Assembly: GCF_002443255.2 (NCBI RefSeq)
Contig: NW_019211458.1
Location: 21,933,643 to 21,997,642, forward strand
From: Varroa destructor
Lineage: Eukaryota > Arthropoda > Arachnida > Mesostigmata > Varroidae
DNA length: 64,000 bases
Direction of reading: 5' to 3'
Shown: positions 35,607-48,185 of the stretch, in pieces
Layout: each line of letters opens with the position of its first letter
Numbering within the stretch: the first letter of the stretch is position 1
Position numbers and translations under genes: made by a program
Notes under the pieces: model-generated
Told to the model about the DNA's origin: nothing
The model's input: the letters and a program-made list of their open reading frames with translations, nothing else
Database searches by the model: none

Positions 35607-38600
35607 ATAAAACCTAGAAGACATCCTTAATCACAGTCGAGAAGAAACCGTATAGCAGAGACGAGACCACAGAGGCATATACGAAAATGATCGCTGAGGA
35701 ATTTTGTAATAATTCCAAACACTTTTAACAGAAGCAGTATACAAAAATCCGTCACCGGTTCCTTTTTGACAGGACTCCTGCTTTAATAAACTACAGGATA
35801 TTGGGTTTTCTTCAATCCAGCAGCGCTAAAAAGCTTGAGTTCTTTTGAGGACACTTGACTATGCCTCCTCGCGATTTATCTCGTAGAATGACCAGGTAAG
35901 CTATAACTAGTTAGGATACTGTGATACTAAGTTTTTCTATTGCCTTTTCTTTAATCACGCTTAATTTGAGCACTATTTTTAGTTCTGTTTTCACAGTGCA
36001 TGGTTTTGTAAATATTTTGCTCCTATTTTTTCTATTACTCTGCTAATATCGCAAAGCCCGAACACGTGTGTTAACACTTGTTTTTTCGTTGTTGCGGGCA
36101 TTGTATATGTTGGCCATTGAAAATATCGCTAGTGATGATAATACATTCGTCTTTATTGATTTGAGGGGCTTAGAATCTGTTTATGTACATAGTAATCAAT
36201 AACGCAGCTATACTAACCAATTATAGAGTCATTCATTTTATATACTCTGTGTCTATGAGCATTGTCATACGATTTCAATCACGATGAGCCCAACTTGAAA
36301 AGGTCTTCTTTGGGAATTTCGGCCGACACTTACATATTAATTACTCGTTGATCACCCTAGAACTAACTGTTCAATGATGCGTATCTGGCGATCGGGCTAA
36401 AGGCATTTGTTCAAGTCTTATTCAGTAGTTTAGATGTTATCGTCATCAACTCAGTTAAAAGAAAAGTCTACGTAAGGGGCAACTATCTATACCATACCGA
36501 TCTAAACAAAGTAAAAAATTTGATTTATTTTATTAAAGTCTTTAGAATACGTGCGGTTTTTTATTCAATTATTTTTAATACATTTTTTTCATATAAAATT
36601 GATTCGGGAATTATCCGAGTTTAGCACTGGCTAAAAAAATCTACATTAGATTCTTATACGTACACATTAACTAAGGCAAAACAATTCCAATAAATATGTT
36701 TCTATCAAAATAACAAGAATCAACCTTACAGGATACCGGAGACTTTGTTATTAAAACATGTATTTACTGCATATCAACAATACTATAATTTTCAGGGCGA
36801 ATTAGTACCTAAACGGCTATCTGATGCAAACATAATCATAGACGAGTTCGAGACCGTGAGCACATGGCTAAAGCTGATACGACGCTTGAAGCTCTGGCCA
36901 CGGTCCGTTTTCCTGAACGCGTTACCCTGAGGCTATCATTTCGCTTAACTTGCCTCATTTAAAATCCGCGGCATCTAACGAATGGTATCACCATTTCCTG
37001 AGAATGGCCTTCGGATAGATTACGTAGTTACTGATTCAACAAACGTTTCAGCTGAGTAGGATTGGCGCATTGTGAAGTACAGCACCAAAATCTCGACTCC
37101 GTTCAAGGTTCAGTTCTACAAATGGGTCGCCCGCTACTCGTTTGCAGTCGAGATTAAACTCTGTTCTGCGGCGATGCTTGCGCCACTCAATTAAGGACGG
37201 GCTTGAACGCGGTCTTACCATATTTGGTGGACGGGCTTGACCTTCGGAACCTATATAGGTGTATAATGCCCACCGCTCTATTTTGTCGCTGTCAAGGTTC
37301 ATAATAGAGGTTAAAAACGAAGTGTTTAATATTGAAACGGCACCGTCCAAATGACGCGTCCAAGCACTGCTTTTCAACTCCCAGGGCTGTCTCCTCAGGG
37401 GTACATATGCATCCCCGTGGAGTTTTGTGATCATGAACGTTAAGGGCGTGCTTGCGAAGCTAAAAGATCATCTTATTAGAGTAAAGTGCATTGAATAAAT
37501 ATGCCGTGTTTCATATGATTTCTGAGGTTAGTATCGGTCATAAAGACGCAAGTCTTCCTTCTGATGGTGTTGGTTCCCTTGAAGTAAAAAGCGCGCAGTT
37601 GATAGGAAAATAGCATGGTTGCCTTATCAAGTTCCTAGATGGCCGCTATGTCCGTCGTTTCGGGCAGTCTGATAAACCCATTCATTCCAGTTTCATATAA
37701 CACAACTTAATGAAGGGTTATTCTCAATCAATTCACTGGCATATGCGATACGTTGCTACAACTGAAAGGCGGATCATATATAACGAGACCCAGACAGATC
37801 CGCTGCCATTCCCCGACGATGCTCTGGCGGGCATTCACTGCTTCAGTACTCTCAGTTTAATCGGTGGATAGTAACAAATCAATATACTGATGCCTAGTTC
37901 TGAGAAGACGGCACGACTGATTGGTACGGGCCGACTAACGATTGAAAACTGTGATCTTCAAAGGATGAGGGGGTGATCGGCAGCTGCCTTAGGTAAGGCC
38001 GTTCGAGGCATGAATGTCAGTTACCGTAGTTTAACCGCTCTGGTCGGGTAATGGTACATCGTTACAAGATGCTTTTACTGGACCAATTGATCCTGCTGGT
38101 CCTGGAGCCATTAGATCTCACTGATTTCATCAATTGTATGGGCAGGTATTTGCGAAGGCCTATTGATAGGTGAATGTCTATGGCTGTGTTTGTAACCGCA
38201 TCGGATTTTGTTAGTCTTTGTGGCTTACGTCCGTTACAAAGTATCGCTGGTTTTGCTGCTTCTGTCGGATTTCAGGTTCGCGTTATGTGTATAGAGAAGG
38301 ATGAAAAGTCCTTTTTCTCACTTTTGGGAATTGATCCTACTGGGCGCGCAAGTTCCTTACAGCTCAGAAGCACTACTCTTATCTGTATCGAAACACACTG
38401 AGCAAACTACTTGCTGCTTTCCAGGTTACAGTTAACTTCTGCCGAGTAAAAGTCATGAGTAACCCACGTCAATTAACTCCAAACTAGATTTGGAGTTCCA
38501 GCTAATCTTCGCGATCTTTTCAGAATTTTGCAACGGTTGCTGCCAGGCGACATGGAAACACTGACATGAATAAGGGTAAACTTTATTCGATGTGTCTTTC

Positions 38601-40417
38601 ACCTGTTCTGTTTCCTCAAAATTGATTGCCATAAAAACAGCAGTTTTTCTGGAATTTACTATAAGCGTCAGGCCCGCATTGTTCCGCAGTCGTTGTCCTA
38701 TTACGACCTCGATTTCGTTAGCTTAGCAATTCATACTTACGGCCTGGGTACCGGCAGGCAAATAAGTCGCTTATTTATTTTGGAGCACCAGCGCCCTCTA
38801 CAGCATAGCTTCGTAACTGATTGCAACAATGAGCAAGATGAAGCCTCAACTGAAATCTATATAGAATTGGATTTTCATCCTCCGAGCTAAACACATTTCA
38901 AAAGGGTAACCTGGAAACTGTGCCACTACTCGGTACTGGAAGAAATATTTAGCTAGATCGGTACTAAATGAAGTGTACTGTTTTTAGCATAACATACTTA
39001 CACAACTACATAAAGTTCCAAAGAGCTTCGCCAGGCATTGACGAGTACGGTAAAACGCATAGGGAGTGCCGCACTTCATCTTGAATTTGGCGTTAATGTC
39101 TTTTTTGAGAATATTTCATAAAATAGTTTTCTAGTCGTTAGATTAATTACTTCACTTTGGCTTCGATTAAAACAATTCTGACTTATAAAATCAGAAAATA
39201 GTGTTGTCGTCCTAATCTATTTATTGGCAATTTGGTCTTCTATCTTAACAAAACCGTCAAAAAGAATAACGGAACGATTGTGAGTGTTGTCACGTTTCGT
39301 TCATTCAGAGGCAGCCTTTGTAGCCAAAAATTTCAATCCTTTTAATATGGATGAAATTTTTTATAGTTTTTCCTCAACTTTTACTAATAGGTTCCATTTG
39401 AATAGACCCAAACTACAGAACTACTCGTTACACTATTTATCTTGCTTGCAATGATATACCGAATAAAGCTCGGATTTATAGATGTAAGACAAGTAGCTGC
39501 GTGCACTCATAAGAGCTGATGTTTACCGAACAGTAAACCAGCATCAACTGATGAAAAGCCGCCTACCATTCTCTGATCTTTTTGCTAGCCACCTCTGTTA
39601 GACGAGCTTAATTGTGACTGAAGGTGTCCTCAATAAAGTCTGATACTTCTTCGTTCAGAAAATTTTGTTCCACAACACAAATTTTCCCTTTAGTATCGGG
39701 GTACAGAAAAAAGCGTGGTGGTGTTTTCTCGTATATTGTGACTTCTCCCGTTTGTCTCAAAGGTCAATTAGCGAGTTTTACACTGATATGCTTCAGCATT
39801 GCATCCTTCTTGGTCTTAGGGTATACAGCTGACAATTAGTGGAAGTTGTTGGAGCATCACGTTACATGCGTGGTATAGGCTCGCTACAGGAAAGACCGGA
39901 GTGGGACCACAACTTCATGTAGGCCTACAAGCCTTGATCGTTCTGTTATCGTTTTATTTTGACTGAGTCTCTCCTCTAAAAACGGCTGGATGTCATCTGC
40001 CATCAAAGATATGCCTAGGAAACGCGCTTATTAGTATCATTAAGATGCTTATCCCTCGAGAAAATAGGAGACTTTGAAATACCGTATTGGTAATATGTAG
40101 GGGCAGCCCCATAATTTTCTTTTAGAATTAATTCCTTTACTTTTCGATTCTCGCAGTGCAGAACTGTAATGCATTCAAACAGATTCTACAGTAAAATATC
40201 TCAATGGTTAACTGCTAATCTATACGGATAGGATCTGCAGTAACACTGTACTGTATGAAATTAGAAATTTTTCAACGATCACTTAAGTCCACCGAGATTA
40301 ATGTTTTTACGTTGGCTGCCTTCAGCTATAATGTTGGCAAACTTCGCGCCAACACACTGCCTTAAAGGGCAAATTAAACAATATGGCTAAGCATACCGCT
40401 TTCCAGGCCGGTATCGG

Positions 40418-40672
40418 ATGGCCTTTTCGTGTCTCTGCCACGTCTATAACTATAATGAGGGAAAAACTCTTCCACTTTTAGCCATGGAAGCAGGTCTCGA
40501 GTTTGTCGTCCATGTCGGCTGTCATGATATCAACCCCCTCGATCGAATCGACTTTGCAGAGTCGATGTTTAAACTAATAGACTTTACTTGTATCGAAGGC
40601 GCCAAGTATGAACTACCATGTCCAGGGCGCGCTCCAGCTCGGTTAGAAGGCAGCTACGTTGTAACGAAGTAA
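40418..40672 (+). CDS. Hypothetical ORF, unknown
   Basis: 84 codons from an ATG at 40418 to a stop after GSYVVTK. The peptide looks less biased than its surroundings (EFVVHVGCHDINPLDRID, FAESMFKLIDFTCIEGAKYE). After the stop the same frame stays open for another 34 codons to about 40780. It might be a fragment of a decayed gene or an exon. No acceptor, donor or family is recognised. Confidence 0.17.
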   Translation: MAFSCLCHVYNYNEGKTLPLLAMEAGLEFVVHVGCHDINPLDRIDFAESMFKLIDFTCIEGAKYELPCPGRAPARLEGSYVVTK

Positions 40673-42108
40673 GTTGAGCCTTTAGAATCGACGGTTCCCG
40701 TTTGCAACGCCCGTAATGATTTGTCAGCGTCTAAGGTGTTTACGCGTTTGCCAAAGATCATCAGGAAGTCGAAAGTTGTCAGCTGATATTCCAGTCCGAG
40801 CTTCAATTTGGCCCAGGGTATCTAGCCTGTTAGCTCTCCTAAAATAGCTCAATTGATTGAAAATAAAAAAAGAAAATGTAGAACCTGCTTCAGGGTGGGC
40901 TGCTGATAATTGCAACCTGAATTATTTCATATTATAGCATTTCTAGGTTTATACCTATCCTTTGTAGTGCAGCTATGTGGAAAAAAGCGTTGTTTTTACC
41001 ATACCACACACTTTCATCTCTGAGTTGATATACGCTTTAATCAAAGAAATAATCGTATCTAATACTATTAGCAATACGAGTCTTAGCATTTGTCGACATT
41101 AGCTAATATGACGATTCTTTCGAATCTGACGAACATACGATGTACCGGAATACATACGGTTCAATCTATAATACTACGTTTTTTTTATTATTGAAAAATT
41201 TTCGTGCCTTGATTGTAAGCAGAGTATTTTGCGCTATAGTTGCCAATCTTGAATCAAGTTAGTTCGACCATCTTATCGAAAACTTGAGAGCTCGCTCGAT
41301 TTTTGGGGATCGGACAGGATTGCTGCATTCCTTAAACATTTGTCTTTACTCGTTGTACAGTTGAACCGATGTATCAATGGTTCAACTACCTCGTATCATA
41401 GCTCACTTCAACTTTATATCGTAAGCCTTTTTTTTTTCTCGAAATTAATCATGGCGCCTTATCCTAGGTAACCGATAATTTCTCTTAATGCATTCATCTC
41501 CCGTATGCAAGCGAACTCTGCAAACGACTTACGTTGTAAGCCTGTATGGTGGGCACCTTTATTGGGCCTGCTGTATTATCTAGCGATGAATGGCCTGACG
41601 ATATTGCGGAGTCAACATACGAGAATCGCTGCTGGAACGCCTGAAAGGCTCTGCGTCGATAAACTCTTTCGCTTATTGAAATGATTCCGACGCAGAAGGG
41701 TAACTTGCATAAATATGACTATACTAGCTGATTTGCTAAATGATAAAATAAGTTGATTTTATCAGAAAGTTTAGCATTGTTTTAGAAACGTTTAAAATGC
41801 TGCTTTCGGTGGGCAGCTGAACTTTCGTTGCCTTTAGAGTACATTTAGTCAAAAAATATGCCGCCGTTCCTTCAAGCTACGGTCGCCTGGTCAGTGTTGT
41901 TGGGCGAAGCTTTGACTGAAGCATTGCGACGCACTAGGAAGAGCTCATTTTTGTCATTGCTCCTCAAAAGTCGAGTGCATAGTACGACTTTATTTGACAC
42001 GCGCGTCACTTTGCAGATTAGGTCCTCCAGGACGAACCCAGCAGATCAAGCCGATCATTCAGTCCAGTTCTGCTTAAAAATTTTCTGTCTTTGTAGTACC
42101 ATAAACAT

Positions 42109-42111
<3 letters not shown>

Positions 42112-42140
<29 letters not shown>
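42112..42140. repeat. (TA)n microsatellite, about 15 units
   Basis: An uninterrupted alternating TA run. It explains the YIYIYIYI segments of the ORFs on both strands here. Confidence 0.95.
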
Positions 42141-42144
<4 letters not shown>

Positions 42145-42702
42145 AATAAATGAAGATACTTCTGTGATGGTGTAGTAGCTACGTATACGCCAGCTAAATT
42201 TAAGAATAACAGGTGGTCTGAGGTTAAAAGCGTTATACACCGGAAAAGGCCAGCTATCTGAAGCTTCGCGGCGGTGTATCGAGCATAAAAGTTGAAATAT
42301 GTTCTTACAATAGATGGGATAGTACCAAAATATGATGTAATTGCAATCTATTCTCTTTGGTAGATAGGTTACACATAAGGGTTTATACATAAGCTGCAGA
42401 AATATACACAGCCACCAGTATGCGCGATGAATGGTAAATGTATCGTAGCTCGGTGCCTGCTGCCACTTGTGCTTTAGTCTGCACCAGCATTCGCCTCTAT
42501 AACTTATGTCTTACAACAGCACTGGCGTAACTCCAACTTTTGCACCCATCCAGCAATGTACGCGCTGCCAGCACTCATCTTCCCAAATTTATTCACACAG
42601 GACTCATACACAGAGGCTTTCACTTTCTCTAACACAACCTTCAACGGTATAATTTGGGGTTTCGTCTAGTTCTCTTCGAGCCTAACCAGCTTTTTTTTTC
42701 AG

Positions 42703-42836
42703 GTTCTCCTTCGTGACTTCGCCACTGTGAGAGTCCGATCCCTGCTACATTTGCTGGCCGCGTATGTCGTTATCGATACCTTTTCATTCGCGTTGTTTCT
42801 CTGTGTACGCTTATACGTGGGCAACACTTCAACACT
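42703..42836 (+). CDS. Candidate internal exon with a membrane segment
   Basis: A strong acceptor (cagctttttttttcag) opens a 134-nt stretch with no stop in its first frame, closed by a good donor (acact|gtaagc). The 44 codons read VLLRDFATVRVRSLL, then a hydrophobic run (LLHLLAAYVVIDTFSFALF) followed by LCVRLYVGNTST, the shape of a transmembrane helix with flanking arginines. The frame stops just past the donor, as expected for an exon. The 128-codon ORF at 42764-43150 is in another frame and is probably a shadow. No partner exon or family is recognised. Confidence 0.33.
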
Positions 42837-45007
42837 GTAAGCGTAGGTTCACTTCAGGTAATAACCGAGCGAAGCATTCTACGCTTTTCATTATTATCGG
42901 ACCGGTGGACGCCCTAATCGTCACAAAAAACGTTCTTAATCAGGAACTTCGATCAGAGAGTGATATGCTTAGGCGAGCAAAAGGCAGACATGGAGTAAAT
43001 AATGTCGGCTGCCTATCGAGTGCCGCGAACGAGAAAAGGGGGCAGACAGTCACCCGGCGTAAGAGGATTAGTAAGAGAATTACGGGTAGACGTTCCAGAT
43101 ACAATAAATTTGAACCCGAGGTCCACTTTATAACTAACGTTCGTAGATGACAGCGGACATCAGAACCTGTTTGGGTTGAATATGCTTTTTTACCTTGTCG
43201 TTCTATTCAATGCTTTCGTATTTAATTTTCCGTCTGCCACAGCGAGAAATAGCAGACTATAAGGGCCGATAAAAGTGCGTACTGTTTCGTATATGTATAC
43301 TAGAAAATTAGTTATTGCCTATAAAGAAGTTGTCGAATACAGAAAAAGAGCCAGTTAACGAATTAAATGGTCAAAGGGGTAATATAGCAGAAGTTCAAGC
43401 ATTGATCGTTTCATTGTCGTATTGTTAAAATTAGCGAGAATTTTTTCTGCAATTCATTGGCGTTTTGAATCTCATTGAAGCTAAGTTTCTAGGTTGACAT
43501 CAAAAATAAGCGTTTGAAACTATGGACAATTCCCAACTGTCATTTTGAGTATTGCTATGGCGCTATCGTTTGAATTTGGCGCGTAATATTTTTGTTTGCA
43601 TGAACAAATGAAAACTGATAAACTTAGAAATGACTCTGTGCTTTCGCCAGAGAGTAAGTTCGTCGTGTAATACAACATGCGTGGCATACTTGCAAATTTT
43701 TCATAGATAGAAACATCTCACTCAGGCAGTTGCCTTTTACCGCGCTTCCACTCCGAACTGAATATAAAATGATTTGTCAATGATTCTATCTATATTCACC
43801 GCGATACCAAAGGCTTATTTCATTATTCTATTCACTTCTGGTTTGTACTCCGGTTACCCTATGTAAAACATCTTTTGCTATGCGGACACAAGACAAACGG
43901 CTGTAGTATGTTTGCTTTATTGGACAGCAAAGTCAGATCGGTCTGTTCATATAGAGGTATATAGTACCACATGTAATTTTATTTAGATCCAGTTAACACC
44001 TGGAGCTTGTATGTAATACTGCTGAAAGATTCCAACAACATTGGGTTTCAGCCGTCGTACGAGAAATGAGCAAGTATTAATAGCTTAAATTTTCTCTAGC
44101 CGTGCCTCAAGTTACGTCTGTCGTTTTTTTTCACTCTGATTCCAGCTGGCATTTTTACTCTCTCGGAAGTTACCATTTTCCTTTTCAGGGGGCTTTATTA
44201 AGCTTAGATCACAGGTCGTACTGATCATGTTTCATAGACAAGTTCATATCCTCTCTATTATCATTCATGCCAGCATCTCTATGAGCTTTAGGTTACTCTT
44301 TCGCTTTACCTGTGTCTTCTCCTTCCCGACGCTAAGAGGACTACAAGTTAACAGGTTCGTGACACACGAACGAACGAGTTCATATTTTCTGTATCATTTC
44401 CTCACGCATTTTTGCTGAATTCCAGGTCGCTCAAGTCTTAAACTGTTGCTTAACTGAAAAGCTTTTCCGGAACTTTTCGTCTTTTATTAAAAAATACACA
44501 TTGTTATTTCGATACATGCTTAGAGAACGAAGATAGTAGGGAAGGACGAATAGAGTGGATAAAAAAGCATCAAGCACTGCTTGACTTCCCAAACACCCGT
44601 CACAGTGTTTTCTATCACACTTTAGCCATACTTGTCCTTTTAAAATAATTCTAATACTTGAAAGCTTGGAACCAACTTCTCGGTTACCAAAGGGATAATT
44701 CTAATAATAACTGGAAGTTTATAATTAATTGATATGCTATGCAATATGTAATAATTACCATGCTGTAGTAGTAGAATCACTTCTTCAAAAGCATTTATGA
44801 TTTACTTTTTAGTACTAGTCTCTGTTCTGGCTACAAAATTAGCTTAAAGAAGTGGAAAAATACAACTGAGAAGAACCTTAGATAATGCGACGGTCAATTG
44901 TTTGGCATTAATTTGGAGGACCTATCTTGCAGGTCCATAATATCTAGCAGCAGTCCAATATGTATTTCAGATATCAGCAAATTCTATGCTCGTCCGTTCT
45001 ACCGAGC

Positions 45008-45029
45008 TGTAATTCTACTGTAATTCTAC
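45008..45029 (+). repeat. Tandem duplication of tgtaattctac
   Basis: Two exact adjacent 11-bp copies, framed by accgagc on both sides. Confidence 0.85.
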
Positions 45030-46923
45030 CGAGCGACCTAACAATTGTAAATAAGAGCAAGCGAAAAATGCTCATTCAGTCGTCAAGAAGGGCACTCGTA
45101 GAGAACAGCCAATAGCTCAATAAAAGCGAAGGCTGTCTTTCGTCTCGATCTCTACAGCTTATCTTAAACATTGTCTTCTTAAAAAAGCGTTCTTGCTCCG
45201 GGGCGTATGAAGACCCAGGCGAATTTGATTTACAATAATGCATAGTACCTCTATACCCTGTGAGCTAACGGAACTGCTTTATACGGCCTCCCATGTTTAT
45301 TTCCCATGTTTTCACATGGCCGCAAGTAACGCTCCGAGATTCCGATAATGTGGCTTACTGATCCTGATAAACTGCAGCCGCAACAGATTACTTCTCCATC
45401 TTGCTCCAACCTTTTAACTCAGATTTGAAACTTGTAACGATCAGTGTGCAGCGGAGAGGCATTTTCAATCGCATAGAACAGAAACTCAACAGATCTCACT
45501 CCTCACAAAAAGACAAGAGAACGTATGCGTTTCATCTGGATCGACTAATTCGGTTTCTCCGCCTACACTTCGTTTCCTTCGACCTTATTGCAACCTATTT
45601 GAACAAGTTGTAAAGCGGGCAGTTTTAAAAACGCTTGTACAGTTCCCGAAAGTAACAATTCTTGTAGAGCCATTTCATGACTCAGCCGCAACACTCGACC
45701 ACGCAGATGTTGATTTAGGAAGCTCGTAGAGTTTGCAAATTTGAAGAAACTTCAGTGTGATAGGCGAATGGCAAAAGGTATTTTCTGCAACAAGCGATGA
45801 AAGGAACTTTAGAGACGCGTGAAATCTTTTAAGTGACTCACGTATATTTTGATTATTATACCCTTAGTAACAATCTATTGTAGAGTTTGGCGACTCTACT
45901 GGGTGCAAATTAGAATAACACATCTATACACGCTCTGTTTTGTGAGAAAATACAAAATGGTTAACCTGCCCTAGCGCACTTCGTTTCGATAGTTGGCGTG
46001 TCCTTGTTCGGCAAGTCTGAGAAGTCTTTGAGCAAGGAATTGCCGTATGGCTTCAGGTATAGGGTACGACGTTCATCCATAAAAAATATAGATGTACATA
46101 TTACGTTATTCCATAACACTATTTCGTATTTACATTGATGACTATGTATGGTAGAAGTTCATTTGTTGCCCTACATTTAAATCCCTTTTGTTGGAGTGCA
46201 TTACGCTGCGTTTGGTTTGTTTCAAAAAAACAACCGCTTATACTAAATTGTGTGCTTTTCATTGGACAAGTGACTACAGTCGGTGGTTCATAACGCAGCC
46301 GGAAAGTATCTATCAGTAACGTTTGTATTTACGGTATGGCCACGTAATACGTACCTAAGGCAACTATGATGCCGGTCACGCAATGAAGATCACCCTCACT
46401 GTTCGTCTTCGATAAATATTTCATATTCAAACATTGTTTTCGCTTTGCCTGAACGTGTTTTAACCTCTCACATAAGTGGCTCTATTTACGAAACGCCGAA
46501 TCATGACAGCTACTGAGTACTTCTCACTGCTTTATGTAAGACATTCCACGTCAAACTTTAATTTCGACCAATCACGTATAGTGGTTCTGCGAAACTTCTT
46601 GTCACTAAAATGTAGCAAAAGTGTAGAAAAGTATCTAGCGCATGAACTCAGAGATTGCTTCAAGAAAAATCGTTTTTTGTGCTTTTAGTTAGCTTCTTGC
46701 AGATCATCTAACCAGAATAATATATCAGTTGATGTATCAATTTTTTTACCGCTAAAATAGATAGTCATTGGAGTATCAAGTAATAATTTGCTTTTGAGAC
46801 CGCTTAAAGCTAGGCATCTGTTATTTAAATGTGTTCTGGTATTTAATGCAATTTAATAAATCAACAACTATCTATAATCTATCCATTGAAGAATTCAATA
46901 GATTTTATTAAAAAGCGTACATC

Positions 46924-46948
46924 ATCATGCACGTTCAACGTGCATGAT
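46924..46948. repeat. Near-perfect palindrome atcatgcacgtt-c-aacgtgcatgat
   Basis: 12-bp perfect arms around a single C. A second small palindrome, acgtgcacgt, follows at about 46955-46964, so the acgtgca core occurs repeatedly within 45 bp. Such symmetry suits a dimeric transcription factor site or a cruciform; which one is unknown. Confidence 0.85.
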
Positions 46949-47891
46949 AAAGTACGTGCACGTTAAACGGCTCCTATGTAGAATCTGCTCGATGTACGTA
47001 CGAGCTGGTCTTGTTCTCAAAAATTGAACCGGTGTAGCGGCCCCATTATAACAAGAAGAAATAACCAGCCACGGCGGCGAAATAATGATAGAGCAGAAGT
47101 CCTAGGCAGTTCAAGTTGTGCACGGTAATTGCTTAAATGAGATCTTAGCCAAGGCCCATTTCGTGTGTCTCATCGTTTCCCGTTGATTATGGATAACGTG
47201 GCCAGCCCTCTGCGGTACACTGATAACAGAGTAATCAAACGGGAAAATGTTGGTAAAACAGACCTTCAAGCGTGACGCTAAAGGTTCGTGCATATATAAT
47301 CGGAATCGACTGTAGCTGTCTCAGCCGAACATACAGGGCAGGTCAATGATAACGATGGCCTTGTTTAGCAGTATGCAGCCTCGGGGAGTGGATGTCAGCG
47401 TCGAATCCCGCCGTCTTAGTCAGTTTATGGAATGGAAAGATCGACATGTTCAGCCAGTTAGGTTCAGAACATGCGTACATCCAGAGAGATGATGGTGAGC
47501 AGTCACAGAGCCACACATCGATAGCAAACGGAGCAGAAATTGGGAGACATATTATGCCACCAATCATCAAACATGTCGGGACATTAAGCCTGTTTCTCTG
47601 TATCGATAAAGAGGAAAAAACGATGTGGCGAATAAGGTATATGAAAACAAATATTCTTCTCTAGTGACTAGGGAGGATATTGCGCGAACTCGTAATAATC
47701 TCGGCGGGGTACGGGAGTCCGTAACGCCTATTTTATTAGAAAAAAATTCGACGGGTTGAATAGGACTTTTGGGTTGGCACCTGTGAGACATATTTATTGA
47801 CTGGAAAAAAAGGAGGACAATAGTTAGAAAGAACATAGCAATGCATCCCTTGCTGAAGGCGTGCTAACAAAATGAACACAAAAATGCAACA

Positions 47892-48185
47892 ATGCATTGC
47901 GCTGCTGCAGATAAGTCGAAGACGGTGCCGCAAGTACGGTCATCGAAAAAACAAAAGAGAACTGTTTTCGGGTATTTCTTATGTCCAGATCGTTTAGCTC
48001 AAGGCTTGCCAAACAGTTCAGGCGAATCTGCGTCGGTCATACAGAGTGAAGCTACAGCGATACGAACAAAAAACGTTTGGTTCACTCTGGGAGAAAACCC
48101 AAGAGGCAAGCAGAAAGATGCTTCGAGGACAAGTTTCTTAAGGACTTTGGGTAGTCAACCTTTCTATTGGATCTGCTACGTCTGA
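47892..48185 (+). CDS. Hypothetical ORF, unknown
   Basis: 97 codons from ATG, basic and hydrophilic (SKTVPQVRSSKKQKRTVFGY, WFTLGENPRGKQKD). Neighbouring frames on the other strand are also open, so chance is likely. No domain or splice evidence. Confidence 0.12.
   Translation: MHCAAADKSKTVPQVRSSKKQKRTVFGYFLCPDRLAQGLPNSSGESASVIQSEATAIRTKNVWFTLGENPRGKQKDASRTSFLRTLGSQPFYWICYV

Larger units (their letters stand above)
33640..40400. other. Non-coding, no supported gene
   Basis: AT-rich apart from a less AT-rich patch at about 36.9-38.4 kb, where a 128-codon minus ORF (37048-37434) and a 75-codon plus ORF (38174-38401) occur without domain or splice support. Confidence 0.45.
40780..46900. other. 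Mostly AT-rich non-coding
   Basis: Apart from the TA microsatellite, the candidate exon at 42703-42836 and an 11-bp tandem duplication at 45008-45029, nothing supports a gene. Confidence 0.45.

Noticed and set aside
37048..37434. 128-codon minus-strand ORF
   Set aside because: Length is within chance expectation for this GC-richer patch. No domain, ATG context, splice signal or neighbour supports it.
42055..42390. 111-codon minus-strand ORF
   Set aside because: Its tail is translated (TA)n microsatellite (YIYIYI).
42764..43150. 128-codon plus-strand ORF
   Set aside because: Overlaps the better-supported candidate exon 42703-42836 in another frame. The peptide is Arg/Lys rich without recognisable pattern.
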